7,585 nt of DNA from positions 1 through 7,585 of the forward strand of contig CAJUAR010000096.1 in the NCBI GenBank assembly GCA_910584495.1. Direction: 5' to 3'. How positions within the stretch are numbered: the first letter of the stretch is position 1; each line of letters opens with the position of its first letter. The notes under the pieces were generated by a model. The model ran no database searches. It was given only the letters and a program-made list of their open reading frames with translations, and was not told where the DNA came from. This document shows, in pieces, positions 1 to 7,211 of this stretch. The translations under genes and the position numbers were made by a program. The stretch is from an uncultured Muribaculaceae bacterium (GTDB taxonomy: Bacteria > Bacteroidota > Bacteroidia > Bacteroidales > Muribaculaceae).

Positions 1-2056
1 CCGACGGATAATTGCACACCGTGAATTCGATGGTAAACGTCGTTTGGTCCGAGCCGAAGCTTATGTTCTCTGTTGTCTCTATGCTCTGCGTCAGAATCCC
101 TGTTTCGTCTCCTGTTTTGACCGCTTTGTCAAACAGCCGCAGCCCGGTGATTTTCGGAGTTGGCGAATAGGGATTCGTCTCAAAAACTGATGGATTGAGA
201 ATCCTTATGCCGTCTATGCCGCCAAACATCATCCTGCCCCCCGACACATTCAGTATGCTTTTGACAGCAAACACATTCTCTCCCCGCGACCCGAACGATA
301 CATCTTTGCCTACTTCTCCCGTATCGCCATCCATTGTCACCACTCCGCGATTGGTACAAACCCAAATCTTACCTGTCGAATCCTCCGCTGTCGTGTTTAC
401 AATGTGGCTTGGAAGACCATCTGCATCCGTAAGATGGAACAGCTTGTTGCCTTCGCCGTCGAAAGCCCACAACCCGCTGTCGGATGAAATCCAAAAACGA
501 CCTTTCGTATCCTGAAAAACATCCTCTATGCCGGGCATATCGGCGGCAACGCTGTCGCGGAGCACCCCCGTGGCTGTCAGCTTGCCATTCTTTTCTTCGA
601 ATGTGGCCATGCCGTCGATACCGTAAACCCACAATCGATTTTCGGAGTCTCGAAAAAGCCCCGTGGACCGCTCCAGTCGGCGCCCACCCATTTCAATAGG
701 CATGGGCTCGGAAACCGTCCCTGTGTGTGGATCGAAAAGAAAAAGACAGTTGAAAGCATCAAGCCACAATCTGCCGTCGAGCGTTGGAAGTATGGCAAAT
801 ACATTTCGCGACGGCACTCCTGCCGAACGCATTTTCCCGCTCTTGAGATCGAGTATGGTCATCGCTCCTATATGGGTGCCTATATATGCCTTCCCTGCGG
901 CCTCATCAAGAAAAATAGCTTTCACATCATTCGAACCAAGCCCATCGGCAACGGTGTAGTAGCGGACTGTTTCGCTTGCGGGGTCGTAGACATTCACACC
1001 TCCGCTGTTGGTGCCTATCCACACTCTGTGCGAGCTGTCCTCTGTCATGTCGGCAACTATATTGTCGTTGAGCGACTTGCCCTCTTTTCCGGTCTTGTTC
1101 AGTGTCCTGATTTGATTCAGAAGCGGATTGTAATAGTTTATCCCGCTAAAGTATGTTCCAAGCCATACACCCCCCTGGTCGTCGGCACATATGGCACGAA
1201 CCGACGAGTGCGAGAGCACTTCGACACCAACCGGGGCCTCGTATATAGCTCCGTTCGCGCCATCCACAACAAACAAGCCCTCGAAGGTTCCCACCCACAG
1301 GTTTTTCTTCTCATCGAGAGCCAATGCCCTCACATGCGTATTCCCCGGTATTCCAGGATAGGGAGATACCTCCCCGCTTGACGGCCTATATCGGTATAGA
1401 CCGTGCCCCTCCACCCCTATGAGCAGAGACCGGCCATCCACAAGCAAGGTATTTACATCGCTGCCCGGGAGGAATTTTAAATAGCTCACCTTTCCGTCTT
1501 TCGTCACTCGGGCAACTCCGTGCCTCGCCGTCGCCACATATAATATCTCATCGAGCACGGCAAGGTCGTTGACCGGGTAATCCAGATGTGGCAGTACATG
1601 TCGGAATGTTCCTGATGGCTCGTTGAACACATAAAGACCATGGTCCGTTCCAAGCACAAGCGCACTGTCCGACATGCTTGCAAATGTGCGGATGGTGTTC
1701 GACCGGTCCGGCAGTTCGTAGCTGGCGAAACTATCCGTGTCCTTATCGTAGCGGCAAACGGCACTTGAACTTAACGCAATCACTGTTCCATGCTCGAAAC
1801 CCACATAGTTTACACCCGGCAATCCATGCCCTATGTCAGTTGTCGGATTATAATTATCAAAGCTGTAGCTGTCGTAACGGCTCAGACCTTCAGGAGTGGC
1901 TATCCACAAATAACCGCTCTCGTCAAAAGCCATCCCGTTGACGGTGCTGTGTGGCAAGCCTTGCTTCAACCCGATATTCTTAAATAATAGATTCATCGGA
2001 GTGCTCATTGCCGTAACATTCCATATCAATGCTATTATCACAGTCAGTACTTTCAT
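1..2056 (-). CDS. HTCS-type hybrid two-component sensor, N-terminal ectodomain (partial; runs off the left edge)
   Basis: Reading from the ATG complementary to 2054-2056 gives 685 uninterrupted codons with no stop before the edge. Residues 1-18 form a signal peptide (MKVLTVIIALIWNVTA). I count 14 propeller-blade motifs of the Reg_prop type (D-x-x-G-x-LW-(I/V)-GT-x-x-GL-x-x-(Y/F)-D). The first is at about residues 45-62 (LWIATPEGLSRYD); later ones include LWVGTFEGLFVVD and VWIGTNSGGVNVYD. Fourteen blades match the two seven-bladed propellers known for HTCS ectodomains. From about residue 620 (NPYSPTPKITGLRLFDKAV, then TTFTIEFTVCNY) a Y_Y_Y immunoglobulin-like domain begins and is cut by the window edge. 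In the family, a membrane helix, histidine kinase, receiver and AraC-type DNA-binding domain follow. None is visible here, so a plain sensor kinase is also possible. The ectodomain binds a periplasmic oligosaccharide, and the gene is divergent from the uronate operon, its likely target. Confidence 0.93.
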   Translation of the reverse strand, partial: MKVLTVIIALIWNVTAMSTPMNLLFKNIGLKQGLPHSTVNGMAFDESGYLWIATPEGLSRYDSYSFDNYNPTTDIGHGLPGVNYVGFEHGTVIALSSSAVCRYDKDTDSFASYELPDRSNTIRTFASMSDSALVLGTDHGLYVFNEPSGTFRHVLPHLDYPVNDLAVLDEILYVATARHGVARVTKDGKVSYLKFLPGSDVNTLLVDGRSLLIGVEGHGLYRYRPSSGEVSPYPGIPGNTHVRALALDEKKNLWVGTFEGLFVVDGANGAIYEAPVGVEVLSHSSVRAICADDQGGVWLGTYFSGINYYNPLLNQIRTLNKTGKEGKSLNDNIVADMTEDSSHRVWIGTNSGGVNVYDPASETVRYYTVADGLGSNDVKAIFLDEAAGKAYIGTHIGAMTILDLKSGKMRSAGVPSRNVFAILPTLDGRLWLDAFNCLFLFDPHTGTVSEPMPIEMGGRRLERSTGLFRDSENRLWVYGIDGMATFEEKNGKLTATGVLRDSVAADMPGIEDVFQDTKGRFWISSDSGLWAFDGEGNKLFHLTDADGLPSHIVNTTAEDSTGKIWVCTNRGVVTMDGDTGEVGKDVSFGSRGENVFAVKSILNVSGGRMMFGGIDGIRILNPSVFETNPYSPTPKITGLRLFDKAVKTGDETGILTQSIETTENISFGSDQTTFTIEFTVCNYPS

Positions 2057-2082
2057 GGTCAAAAATCAGGTGTTTAATGCTG

Positions 2083-2090
2083 CAAATTTA
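2083..2090 (-). promoter_or_regulatory. Putative -7 promoter element for the HTCS gene
   Basis: The minus strand reads TAAATTTG, an exact match to the Bacteroidales primary-sigma -7 consensus TAnnTTTG. It lies 26 bases upstream of the HTCS start codon, leaving a short leader. I see no good TTTG at the expected -33 position, so the promoter may be weak. The match is seen directly; function is inferred. Confidence 0.5.
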
Positions 2091-2103
2091 GTACTTTTTT
2101 CTC

Positions 2104-2197
2104 ATTTGCGCACTTTTTGCACCCTTTATGGACTCAATTGCACACAAAAAAAGAAACTTTGGACAATAACAAAAGTCGTTTTTGTCCTTTTTGCACA
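2104..2197 (+). repeat. Four TTGCAC-like direct repeats in the divergent regulatory region
   Basis: TTGCGCAC begins at 2106, and TTGCAC begins at 2117, 2138 and 2191. Two copies sit in a perfect 10-base repeat, CTTTTTGCAC, at 2113-2122 and 2187-2196. Start-to-start distances are 11, 21 and 53 bases, close to one, two and five helical turns, so the copies would face the same side of the DNA. They lie upstream of both -7 boxes. This suits binding sites for a multimeric regulator such as the divergent HTCS, but the region is T-rich and chance is not excluded. Confidence 0.4.
2161..2187. promoter_or_regulatory. Inverted repeat, candidate operator
   Basis: Arms GGACAA (2161-2166) and TTGTCC (2182-2187) are perfect reverse complements around a 15-base centre that contains AAAA and TTT runs. 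The 27-base element lies about 40 bases upstream of the plus-strand -7 box, where an activator or repressor could bind. A transcript hairpin is possible but would have a long loop. No regulator is assigned. Confidence 0.3.
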
Positions 2198-2200
2198 GTT

Positions 2201-2214
2201 GAGAAAGGCTTCTC
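2201..2214. promoter_or_regulatory. Short palindrome at the expected -33 position of the operon promoter
   Basis: GAGAA and TTCTC flank AGGC. The element ends 13 bases before the plus-strand -7 box and so covers the place where a -33 hexamer would be expected, which is otherwise poor here. It could be a regulator half-site pair. With only 5-bp arms, chance is likely enough to keep this low. Confidence 0.2.
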
Positions 2215-2227
2215 CTGGCACTGTCCC

Positions 2228-2235
2228 TAACTTTG
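2228..2235 (+). promoter_or_regulatory. Putative -7 promoter element for the uronate operon
   Basis: TAACTTTG matches the Bacteroidales -7 consensus TAnnTTTG exactly. Transcription would start near 2241, leaving a leader of about 75 bases before the sulfatase relic at 2318. No convincing TTTG lies 19-21 bases upstream, which would fit a promoter that needs an activator. No other plus-strand match stood out before the SDR gene, so the relic is probably transcribed as the operon's leader. Confidence 0.45.
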
Positions 2236-2317
2236 TACTGTCAAAATTGCCTTATATCTTCAGTGTTATAGAGACAAGCATAACAACCCTCAAACTTGAA
2301 TTAGTTATTTATTATAT

Positions 2318-2783
2318 ATGAGAAAAACAGTCGCACATGCAATATGTTTATTGGCTTCCGTCCTGCCGGCATCGGCAACGAAGCCAAATATCATATATAT
2401 TATGACTGACCAACAGAGTGCCAACGCCATCAGTTGCGCCGGCATGCAGGAAAACGAAACTCCCCTACCCGATTCTTTGCGCAATCGTACCCTCGGCAAC
2501 CTAATGGCACGCGCCGGCAACAACGACGCTTACTGCGGAAAATGGCATGTCAACACCAATTCACTTCCGACCATGGCGACGGCCAGGGTGCGCATCAGTG
2601 GAATCAGAAAACCGCGAAATGCTTTTTGACATGGCCTCCAACCACCTCGAACAAGTCAACCTTGCAATCGAAGCTCAATATCTCCCCATCCTTGAAAAGC
2701 ATCGTCAGCTGCTGCGTCAATGGATGACCGAAAACCTCCTCAACGAACAATATCCATCAACTCGTTTTATACCCGAAAATTAA
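2318..2783 (+). pseudogene. Sulfatase pseudogene with several internal deletions and frame changes
   Basis: Pieces of a type I (formylglycine-dependent) sulfatase appear in order but in three frames. The first frame starts at the ATG at 2318 with a signal peptide (MRKTVAHAICLLASVLPASA), then KPNIIYIMTDQQSANAISC, the N-terminal metal-binding strand. It jumps to PDSLRNRTLGNLMARAG and GKWHV (ending about 2550). The second frame holds FTSDHGDGQGAHQWNQKT (about 2560-2613), the conserved SDHGD block. The third carries the C-terminal helix from ENREMLFDM through LLRQWM to the stop at 2781-2783. Intact enzymes have roughly 450-550 residues; about 155 codons remain. The C/S-x-P-x-R segment that becomes formylglycine is absent, lost between SCAG and the PDSLRN block. 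No active sulfatase can be made. The first frame could still yield a 103-residue secreted fragment. The last stop is 12 bases before the SDR start. The relic suggests the locus once served a sulfated glycan. Confidence 0.88.
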
Positions 2784-2795
2784 TACCGAAAGATT

Positions 2796-3599
2796 ATGAC
2801 TACCACCAACATGTTTTCTCTTGAGGGCAAAACTGCCCTCGTCACCGGAGCCGCCTACGGCATCGGTCTTGCAATTGCCACCGCCCTTGCTCGCGCAGGT
2901 GCCAAAATCGTTTTCAACTGCTCGCGTCAAAGCACTGTCGACCGTGGTCTGGCAGCCTATAAAGAACTTGGCATCGATGCCAAAGCCTATCTGTGCGATG
3001 TCACCGACGAAGCTGCCGTAAAAGCTATGGTTGCCGACATTGAACAGAACGTGGGCACAATCGACATTCTTGTCAACAACGCCGGAATCATCAAACGCAT
3101 ACCCATGGAGGAAATGGCTGTGGAGGACTTTCGTCAAGTGGTGGATGTCGACCTTATTGCACCGTTCATCTGCGCTAAAGCCGTCATTCCCGGAATGCTC
3201 AAGAAAGGACACGGCAAAATTATCAACATCTGCTCCATGATGAGCGAGCTCGGCCGCGAAACGGTCAGCGCGTACGCCGCCGCCAAGGGTGGCCTGAAAA
3301 TGCTCACTCGCAACATCTGCTCCGAATATGGCGCAGCCAACATCCAGTGCAACGGCATAGGCCCCGGATATATTGCAACCGAACAGACGGCACCTCTCCG
3401 CGAAATTCAACCCGACGGAAGCCGTCACCCCTTCGACAGCTTTATCATTGCTAAAACACCAGCCGGCCGTTGGGGTACACCCGAGGACCTCATGGGCCCT
3501 GCTGTTTTCCTCGCATCGGATGCGTCCAATTTTGTTAACGGCCAAGTGCTCTACGTCGACGGTGGCATTCTGGCTTATATCGGCAAACAACCAAAATGA
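2796..3599 (+). CDS. SDR-family oxidoreductase, gluconate 5-dehydrogenase / KduD-like
   Basis: This is a 267-residue classical short-chain dehydrogenase of normal length. The cofactor motif TGAAYGIG is at residues 17-24, NNAG at 94-97, and the catalytic residues are Ser147, Tyr160 and Lys164 (YAAAK). The stretch INICSMMSELGRETVSAYAA resembles gluconate 5-dehydrogenases (IdnO), whereas the operon with KdgK and Eda points to the KduD reaction, NAD(P)H-dependent reduction of 2,5-diketo-3-deoxygluconate to 2-keto-3-deoxygluconate in the cytosol. Bacteroidales proteins of this type are usually annotated as gluconate 5-dehydrogenase even in uronate loci, so I leave the symbol blank. The start at 2796 gives MTTTNMFSLEGK; an ATG at 2811 would also be in frame and would start at MFSLEGK. 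The stop overlaps the next start by 4 bases. The SDR family is certain; the exact substrate is inferred from context. Confidence 0.95.
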   Translation: MTTTNMFSLEGKTALVTGAAYGIGLAIATALARAGAKIVFNCSRQSTVDRGLAAYKELGIDAKAYLCDVTDEAAVKAMVADIEQNVGTIDILVNNAGIIKRIPMEEMAVEDFRQVVDVDLIAPFICAKAVIPGMLKKGHGKIINICSMMSELGRETVSAYAAAKGGLKMLTRNICSEYGAANIQCNGIGPGYIATEQTAPLREIQPDGSRHPFDSFIIAKTPAGRWGTPEDLMGPAVFLASDASNFVNGQVLYVDGGILAYIGKQPK

Positions 3600-4735
3600 A
3601 AATATATCCTTTAGGTATTGCGATTGTCGTGAGCATGTCGGTTGCGGCATGCTCCGGCAATCATTCTTTCTATGTGATTAACAACCAGCCTTTCGAGCGA
3701 TTGGACGAAATTGTTGAGCTTGATGCTTCGGTTGCCGACTCGCTCAGCAACGGGAAAGTTTTCAAAATTGTCGACAAAGACGGGAAAGAAGTACCCTACC
3801 AGCGAACATTTGACGGACTGATTATTTTTCCCGCCACTGTCGATGCTAATTCCAGAACAGAATACTCGATTATAGAAGGTAGTCCGGCTTCGGTCGACAC
3901 CGTTGCTTGCGGTGCCTTCTACCAATGGCGCAAAGACGACCTGGCATGGGAAAACGACCGCTGTGCATACCGTGCCTATGGCCCGGCCCTACAAGCCAGC
4001 GGCGAAAAAGCCTACGGCTACGACGTATGGACTAAATCTGTCGGGCACCCCGTGGTGGCTCAGCGTTATGCCGACACTTTTGCCGGCATCAGAAACTTTC
4101 ATAACGATTACGGCGACGGCATGGACGTCTACACCGTAGGCCCTACCCTCGGAGCCGGTACTGCCGCACTCATAGATGACGAAGGACAGATTATTTATCC
4201 CGCCTCGTTCAAGTCGTTCGAGGTGCTCGACAACGGCCCGCTGCGCTTCAGTGTCAGATTCAAATATGATTCGGCTGCGGACTCCAGCATTGTGGAGACC
4301 AGAACCATAAGCCTTGACAAAGGCTCGTTTCTCAACCGCACCACAGTGAGCTTCGATGCTTTGCCGGCCGCCATGACATTTGCTCCGGGTATTGTAGTTC
4401 ACCGCCAGAACCCCGACGGTTTTTCTTTGGACCAAAACGAAAAAGTCATGGCCTATGCCGACCTTACCGATAATGAAAATGCCGGAAACGGCATAATTTT
4501 CATAGGTGTGGTCGCGCCGCAGGCCGATTTGCTGAGCATTGAAAAGCTCGAACAAGCCCCGGCCGATGCCGCAGGACATCTTCTGGCAAAAGGCAAAATC
4601 CATCCCGACAGTACATACACTTATTATTGGGGAGCAGGCTGGTCCAAAGGTTACATGCCCGACTGGCAGTCTTGGAAAGAATACCTCTCGGAATACAAAA
4701 CTAAAATTGACAATCCTCTCAAAATCGAACTATAA
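3596..4735 (+). CDS. DUF4861-family lipoprotein
   Basis: This 379-residue protein has a lipoprotein signal, a hydrophobic stretch (residues 5-15) then V-A-A-C with the lipidated cysteine at 19. The residues after the cysteine (SGNHSF) lack the acidic run typical of Bacteroidetes surface export, so it probably faces the periplasm. I recognise it as DUF4861 from the block DDLAWENDRCAYRAYGP (114-130), followed by GYDVWTK, an HNDYGDGMDVYTVG segment (169-182) and WGAGWSKG near the C-terminus (345-352). The conserved Asp, Glu, His, Arg and Trp residues look like a sugar-binding or catalytic site, but I know of no firmly assigned activity for the family. It is wedged between a uronate dehydrogenase-type SDR and a transporter, with ATGA coupling upstream and no gap downstream. 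That suggests it prepares or binds the sugar acid before import. The function is inference only. Confidence 0.85.
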   Translation: MKIYPLGIAIVVSMSVAACSGNHSFYVINNQPFERLDEIVELDASVADSLSNGKVFKIVDKDGKEVPYQRTFDGLIIFPATVDANSRTEYSIIEGSPASVDTVACGAFYQWRKDDLAWENDRCAYRAYGPALQASGEKAYGYDVWTKSVGHPVVAQRYADTFAGIRNFHNDYGDGMDVYTVGPTLGAGTAALIDDEGQIIYPASFKSFEVLDNGPLRFSVRFKYDSAADSSIVETRTISLDKGSFLNRTTVSFDALPAAMTFAPGIVVHRQNPDGFSLDQNEKVMAYADLTDNENAGNGIIFIGVVAPQADLLSIEKLEQAPADAAGHLLAKGKIHPDSTYTYYWGAGWSKGYMPDWQSWKEYLSEYKTKIDNPLKIEL

Positions 4736-6157
4736 ATGGAAGAAGTTTTCAAATACATAATAGGGCTCGGAGCCGCCGTGATGATGCCTGTCATTTTCAC
4801 AATTCTCGGTGTGAGCATAGGCATCAAAGCGGGCGAGGCTGTTAAATCGGGCTTGAAAGTGGGTGTTGGCTTCATCGGCCTCTCCATCGTCACTGCCCTG
4901 CTCACCTCGGCCCTCGGCCCGGCCCTGAACACCATAGTACAAATCTACGACCTCCAGCTCAAAGTGTTCGACATGGGATGGCCGGCTGCAGCCTCAGTGG
5001 CCTACAATACTGCCGTAGGCGCTTTTATCATCCCGGTATGCCTTGGCATCAACATTTTGATGCTCGTAACCAAAACCACACGCACCGTCAACATCGACCT
5101 CTGGAACTACTGGCACTTCGCCTTTATCGGTGCTGTAGTCTACTTTGCCAGCGATTCTCTTGCATGGGGATTCTTCGCTGCTATCATTTGCTATGTTGTC
5201 ACTCTGGTGATTGCCGATATGACTGCTCTCAAATTCCAACGGTTCTACAAAGATATGGACGGTATTTCGATTCCCCAGCCTTTCTGTGCCGGCTTCGTTC
5301 CCTTTGCATGGGGTATCAACAAAGCCCTCGACAAAATTCCCGGAATAGAAAAACTCGACATCGATGCCGAAGGAATGAAGAAAAAATTCGGCCTTCTTGG
5401 CGAACCGTTGTTCCTTGGTGTTATTGTCGGACTGGCTGTTGGATGCCTCACTTGCAACAGCCTTGCCGAAATAGTCGACAAGATTCCCTACATCCTTGGC
5501 CTTGGCATCAAAATGGGCGCAGTGATGGAACTCATCCCGCGTGTCACTGTGCTATTTATCGAAGGTTTAAAACCAATCAGCGATGCCACACGCGCTCTGA
5601 TAGCCCGCAAATTCAAGGGAGCCGACGGCCTCAACATAGGCATGAGCCCGGCCTTGGTAATCGGTCATCCCACCACCTTGGTCGTTTCGCTGCTTCTCAT
5701 ACCGGTGACGCTCTTCATTGCCGTTCTTCTGCCAGGCAACCAATTTCTTCCGCTCGCTTCGCTTGCAGGCATGTTTTATATCTTCCCTCTCGTTCTGCCT
5801 TTTACCAAAGGTAATGTTTTCAAAACTTTTATCATCGGTCTGGTGGTGATTGTTATGGGTCTGTATATGGTCACAAATCTCGCTCCGTCGTTTACTCTTG
5901 CCGCACAAGACGTATACGCCGCCACAGGCGATGCCGCAGTAGCTATTCCCGCCGGTTTTGAGGGTGGCAGTCTCGATTTTGCATCAAGTCCTATGGCATG
6001 GCTCATCTACCAATGCTCCCTCAATCTCAAATGGATTGGAGCCGGCTTGCTGATTGTCATCAGCATGGCAATGATGTGGATCAACCGCGTGCTCATCATC
6101 CGCAATCAGAAGGCAATGACAGCCTCAAATTCCGATAATCTTCAAAAAACAGAATAA
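4736..6157 (+). CDS. PTS EIIC component, galactitol (GatC) family, without EIIA/EIIB partners
   Basis: This is a 473-residue polytopic membrane protein with about ten hydrophobic segments (for example 7-30, 41-63, 88-111, 126-161, 224-240, 306-332, 337-356, 363-380, 432-449). GatC-family landmarks are the N-terminal YIIGLGAAVMMPVIF, NIDLWNYWHFAFIG (119-132), LLGEPLFLG (220-228), EGLKPISDATRAL (276-288) and GHPTTLVVSLLLIP (310-323). In a complete PTS the EIIC moves the sugar while EIIA and EIIB phosphorylate it. Neither partner is encoded here or fused to it, and most Bacteroidales lack a sugar PTS. With KdgK downstream, it probably imports a free sugar acid (KDG, diketo-deoxygluconate or an unsaturated uronate) as a permease. 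Its ATG directly follows the DUF4861 stop, implying translational coupling. The family call is firm; substrate and mechanism are inferred. Confidence 0.9.
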   Translation: MEEVFKYIIGLGAAVMMPVIFTILGVSIGIKAGEAVKSGLKVGVGFIGLSIVTALLTSALGPALNTIVQIYDLQLKVFDMGWPAAASVAYNTAVGAFIIPVCLGINILMLVTKTTRTVNIDLWNYWHFAFIGAVVYFASDSLAWGFFAAIICYVVTLVIADMTALKFQRFYKDMDGISIPQPFCAGFVPFAWGINKALDKIPGIEKLDIDAEGMKKKFGLLGEPLFLGVIVGLAVGCLTCNSLAEIVDKIPYILGLGIKMGAVMELIPRVTVLFIEGLKPISDATRALIARKFKGADGLNIGMSPALVIGHPTTLVVSLLLIPVTLFIAVLLPGNQFLPLASLAGMFYIFPLVLPFTKGNVFKTFIIGLVVIVMGLYMVTNLAPSFTLAAQDVYAATGDAAVAIPAGFEGGSLDFASSPMAWLIYQCSLNLKWIGAGLLIVISMAMMWINRVLIIRNQKAMTASNSDNLQKTE

Positions 6158-6167
6158 TCTTTCAATT

Positions 6168-7190
6168 ATGAGCAAAATAGTAACTCTCGGAGAAATTATG
6201 CTCCGTCTTTCGCCATCGGGCTGCAAACGTTTTGTGCAAGTCGACAACTTCGACGTGATTTGGGGTGGCGGCGAAGCCAATGTGGCTGTGAGCTGCGCTA
6301 ACTACGGCCACAATGCCTTCTTTGTCTCCAAACTTCCCGAGCACGAAATCGGCCAGGCTGCCGTCAATGCCCTTCGCCGTTATGGTGTCGACACTCGACA
6401 CATTGCCCGCGGAGGAAAACGTGTCGGAATATATTACTGCGAGACGGGGGCTTCGATGCGTCCCAGCAAGGTGGTATACGACCGTGCCGGAAGTGCTATT
6501 GCAGAAGCCGACCCTCAGGATTTCGACTTCGATGCCATTATGGAGGGTGCAGACTGGTTCCACTGGAGCGGCATCACTCCTGCTATCAGCGACAAAGCTG
6601 CCGAACTCACCCGCCTGGCCTGCGAGGCCGCAAAACGCCACGGAGTGACGGTGAGCGTCGACCTCAACTTCCGCAAAAAACTATGGACGAGCCAAAAGGC
6701 ACAAAGCATTATGCGTCCCTTGATGAAATATGTCGATGTGTGCATAGGCAACGAAGAAGATGCCGAACTCTGCCTCGGTTTCAAACCCGATGCCGATGTC
6801 GAAAGCGGCATAACCGATGCCGATGGCTACAAAGGTATCTTCAAGGCCATGATGGAACAGTTTGGTTTCAAATATGTGGTGAGCACTCTGCGCGAATCGT
6901 TCTCGGCAACTCACAACGGATGGAAAGCCATGATCTACAACGGCGAGGAATTCTATCAAAGCAAACGCTACGACATAAATCCCATAATCGACCGCGTGGG
7001 TGGTGGCGACAGTTTTTCCGGCGGCCTCATCCATGGGCTCCTCACAAAACCCAACCAGGGCGAAGCTCTTGAATTTGCCGTGGCTGCTTCGGCACTCAAA
7101 CACACTATCAACGGCGACTTCAACCTCGTCTCCGCGGCAGAAGTCGAAGCCCTCGCAGGAGGCAGCGCTAACGGTCGTGTGCAACGTTAA
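6168..7190 (+). CDS. kdgK: 2-keto-3-deoxygluconate kinase (PfkB family)
   Basis: This is a 340-residue PfkB/ribokinase-fold sugar kinase that converts KDG plus ATP to KDPG in the cytosol. It begins with KIVTLGEIMLRLSP. The substrate-side glycine motif WGGGEANVA is at 32-40, YDRAGSAIAEA at 104-114, DLNFRKKLW at 165-173 and GNEEDAELC at 194-202. The PfkB signature DRVGGGDSFSGG (275-286) carries the anion-hole glycines and the catalytic base Asp281. Length and motifs are those of an intact enzyme. The start follows the EIIC stop by 10 bases, and eda follows after 21. KDG kinase is favoured over fructokinase or other PfkB kinases by the eda neighbour and the KdgK-like N-terminus. A kinase for the free sugar acid argues that the upstream transporter delivers it unphosphorylated. 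Confidence 0.93.
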   Translation: MSKIVTLGEIMLRLSPSGCKRFVQVDNFDVIWGGGEANVAVSCANYGHNAFFVSKLPEHEIGQAAVNALRRYGVDTRHIARGGKRVGIYYCETGASMRPSKVVYDRAGSAIAEADPQDFDFDAIMEGADWFHWSGITPAISDKAAELTRLACEAAKRHGVTVSVDLNFRKKLWTSQKAQSIMRPLMKYVDVCIGNEEDAELCLGFKPDADVESGITDADGYKGIFKAMMEQFGFKYVVSTLRESFSATHNGWKAMIYNGEEFYQSKRYDINPIIDRVGGGDSFSGGLIHGLLTKPNQGEALEFAVAASALKHTINGDFNLVSAAEVEALAGGSANGRVQR

Positions 7191-7211
7191 AAATAAATAA
7201 TTCAAAACAAA

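Noticed and set aside
725..1381. Plus-strand open frame of 218 codons
   Set aside because: It is antisense to the HTCS ectodomain, which is continuous on the minus strand with regular blade motifs.
1938..2321. Plus-strand open frame of 127 codons across the intergenic region
   Set aside because: It overlaps the HTCS signal peptide antisense and runs through both promoters. It has no family resemblance, and its hydrophobic, Phe-rich composition reflects T-rich DNA.
2547..2783. Stand-alone 78-residue protein
   Set aside because: Its residues from ENREMLFDM onward match the C-terminal end of sulfatases, so it is the last fragment of the relic and not a separate gene.
2757..3650. Minus-strand open frame of 297 codons, longer than the gene opposite it
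   Set aside because: It lies antisense to the SDR gene, whose motifs and catalytic residues are intact. Its translation shows no recognisable domain, and it arises from the codon bias of the true gene.
3989..4603. Minus-strand open frame of 204 codons
   Set aside because: It is a shadow of the DUF4861 gene.
4978..5814. Plus-strand open frame of 278 codons in another frame of the EIIC gene
   Set aside because: Its composition is Arg-, His- and Cys-rich and shows no domain, while the EIIC frame has clear membrane segments and family motifs.
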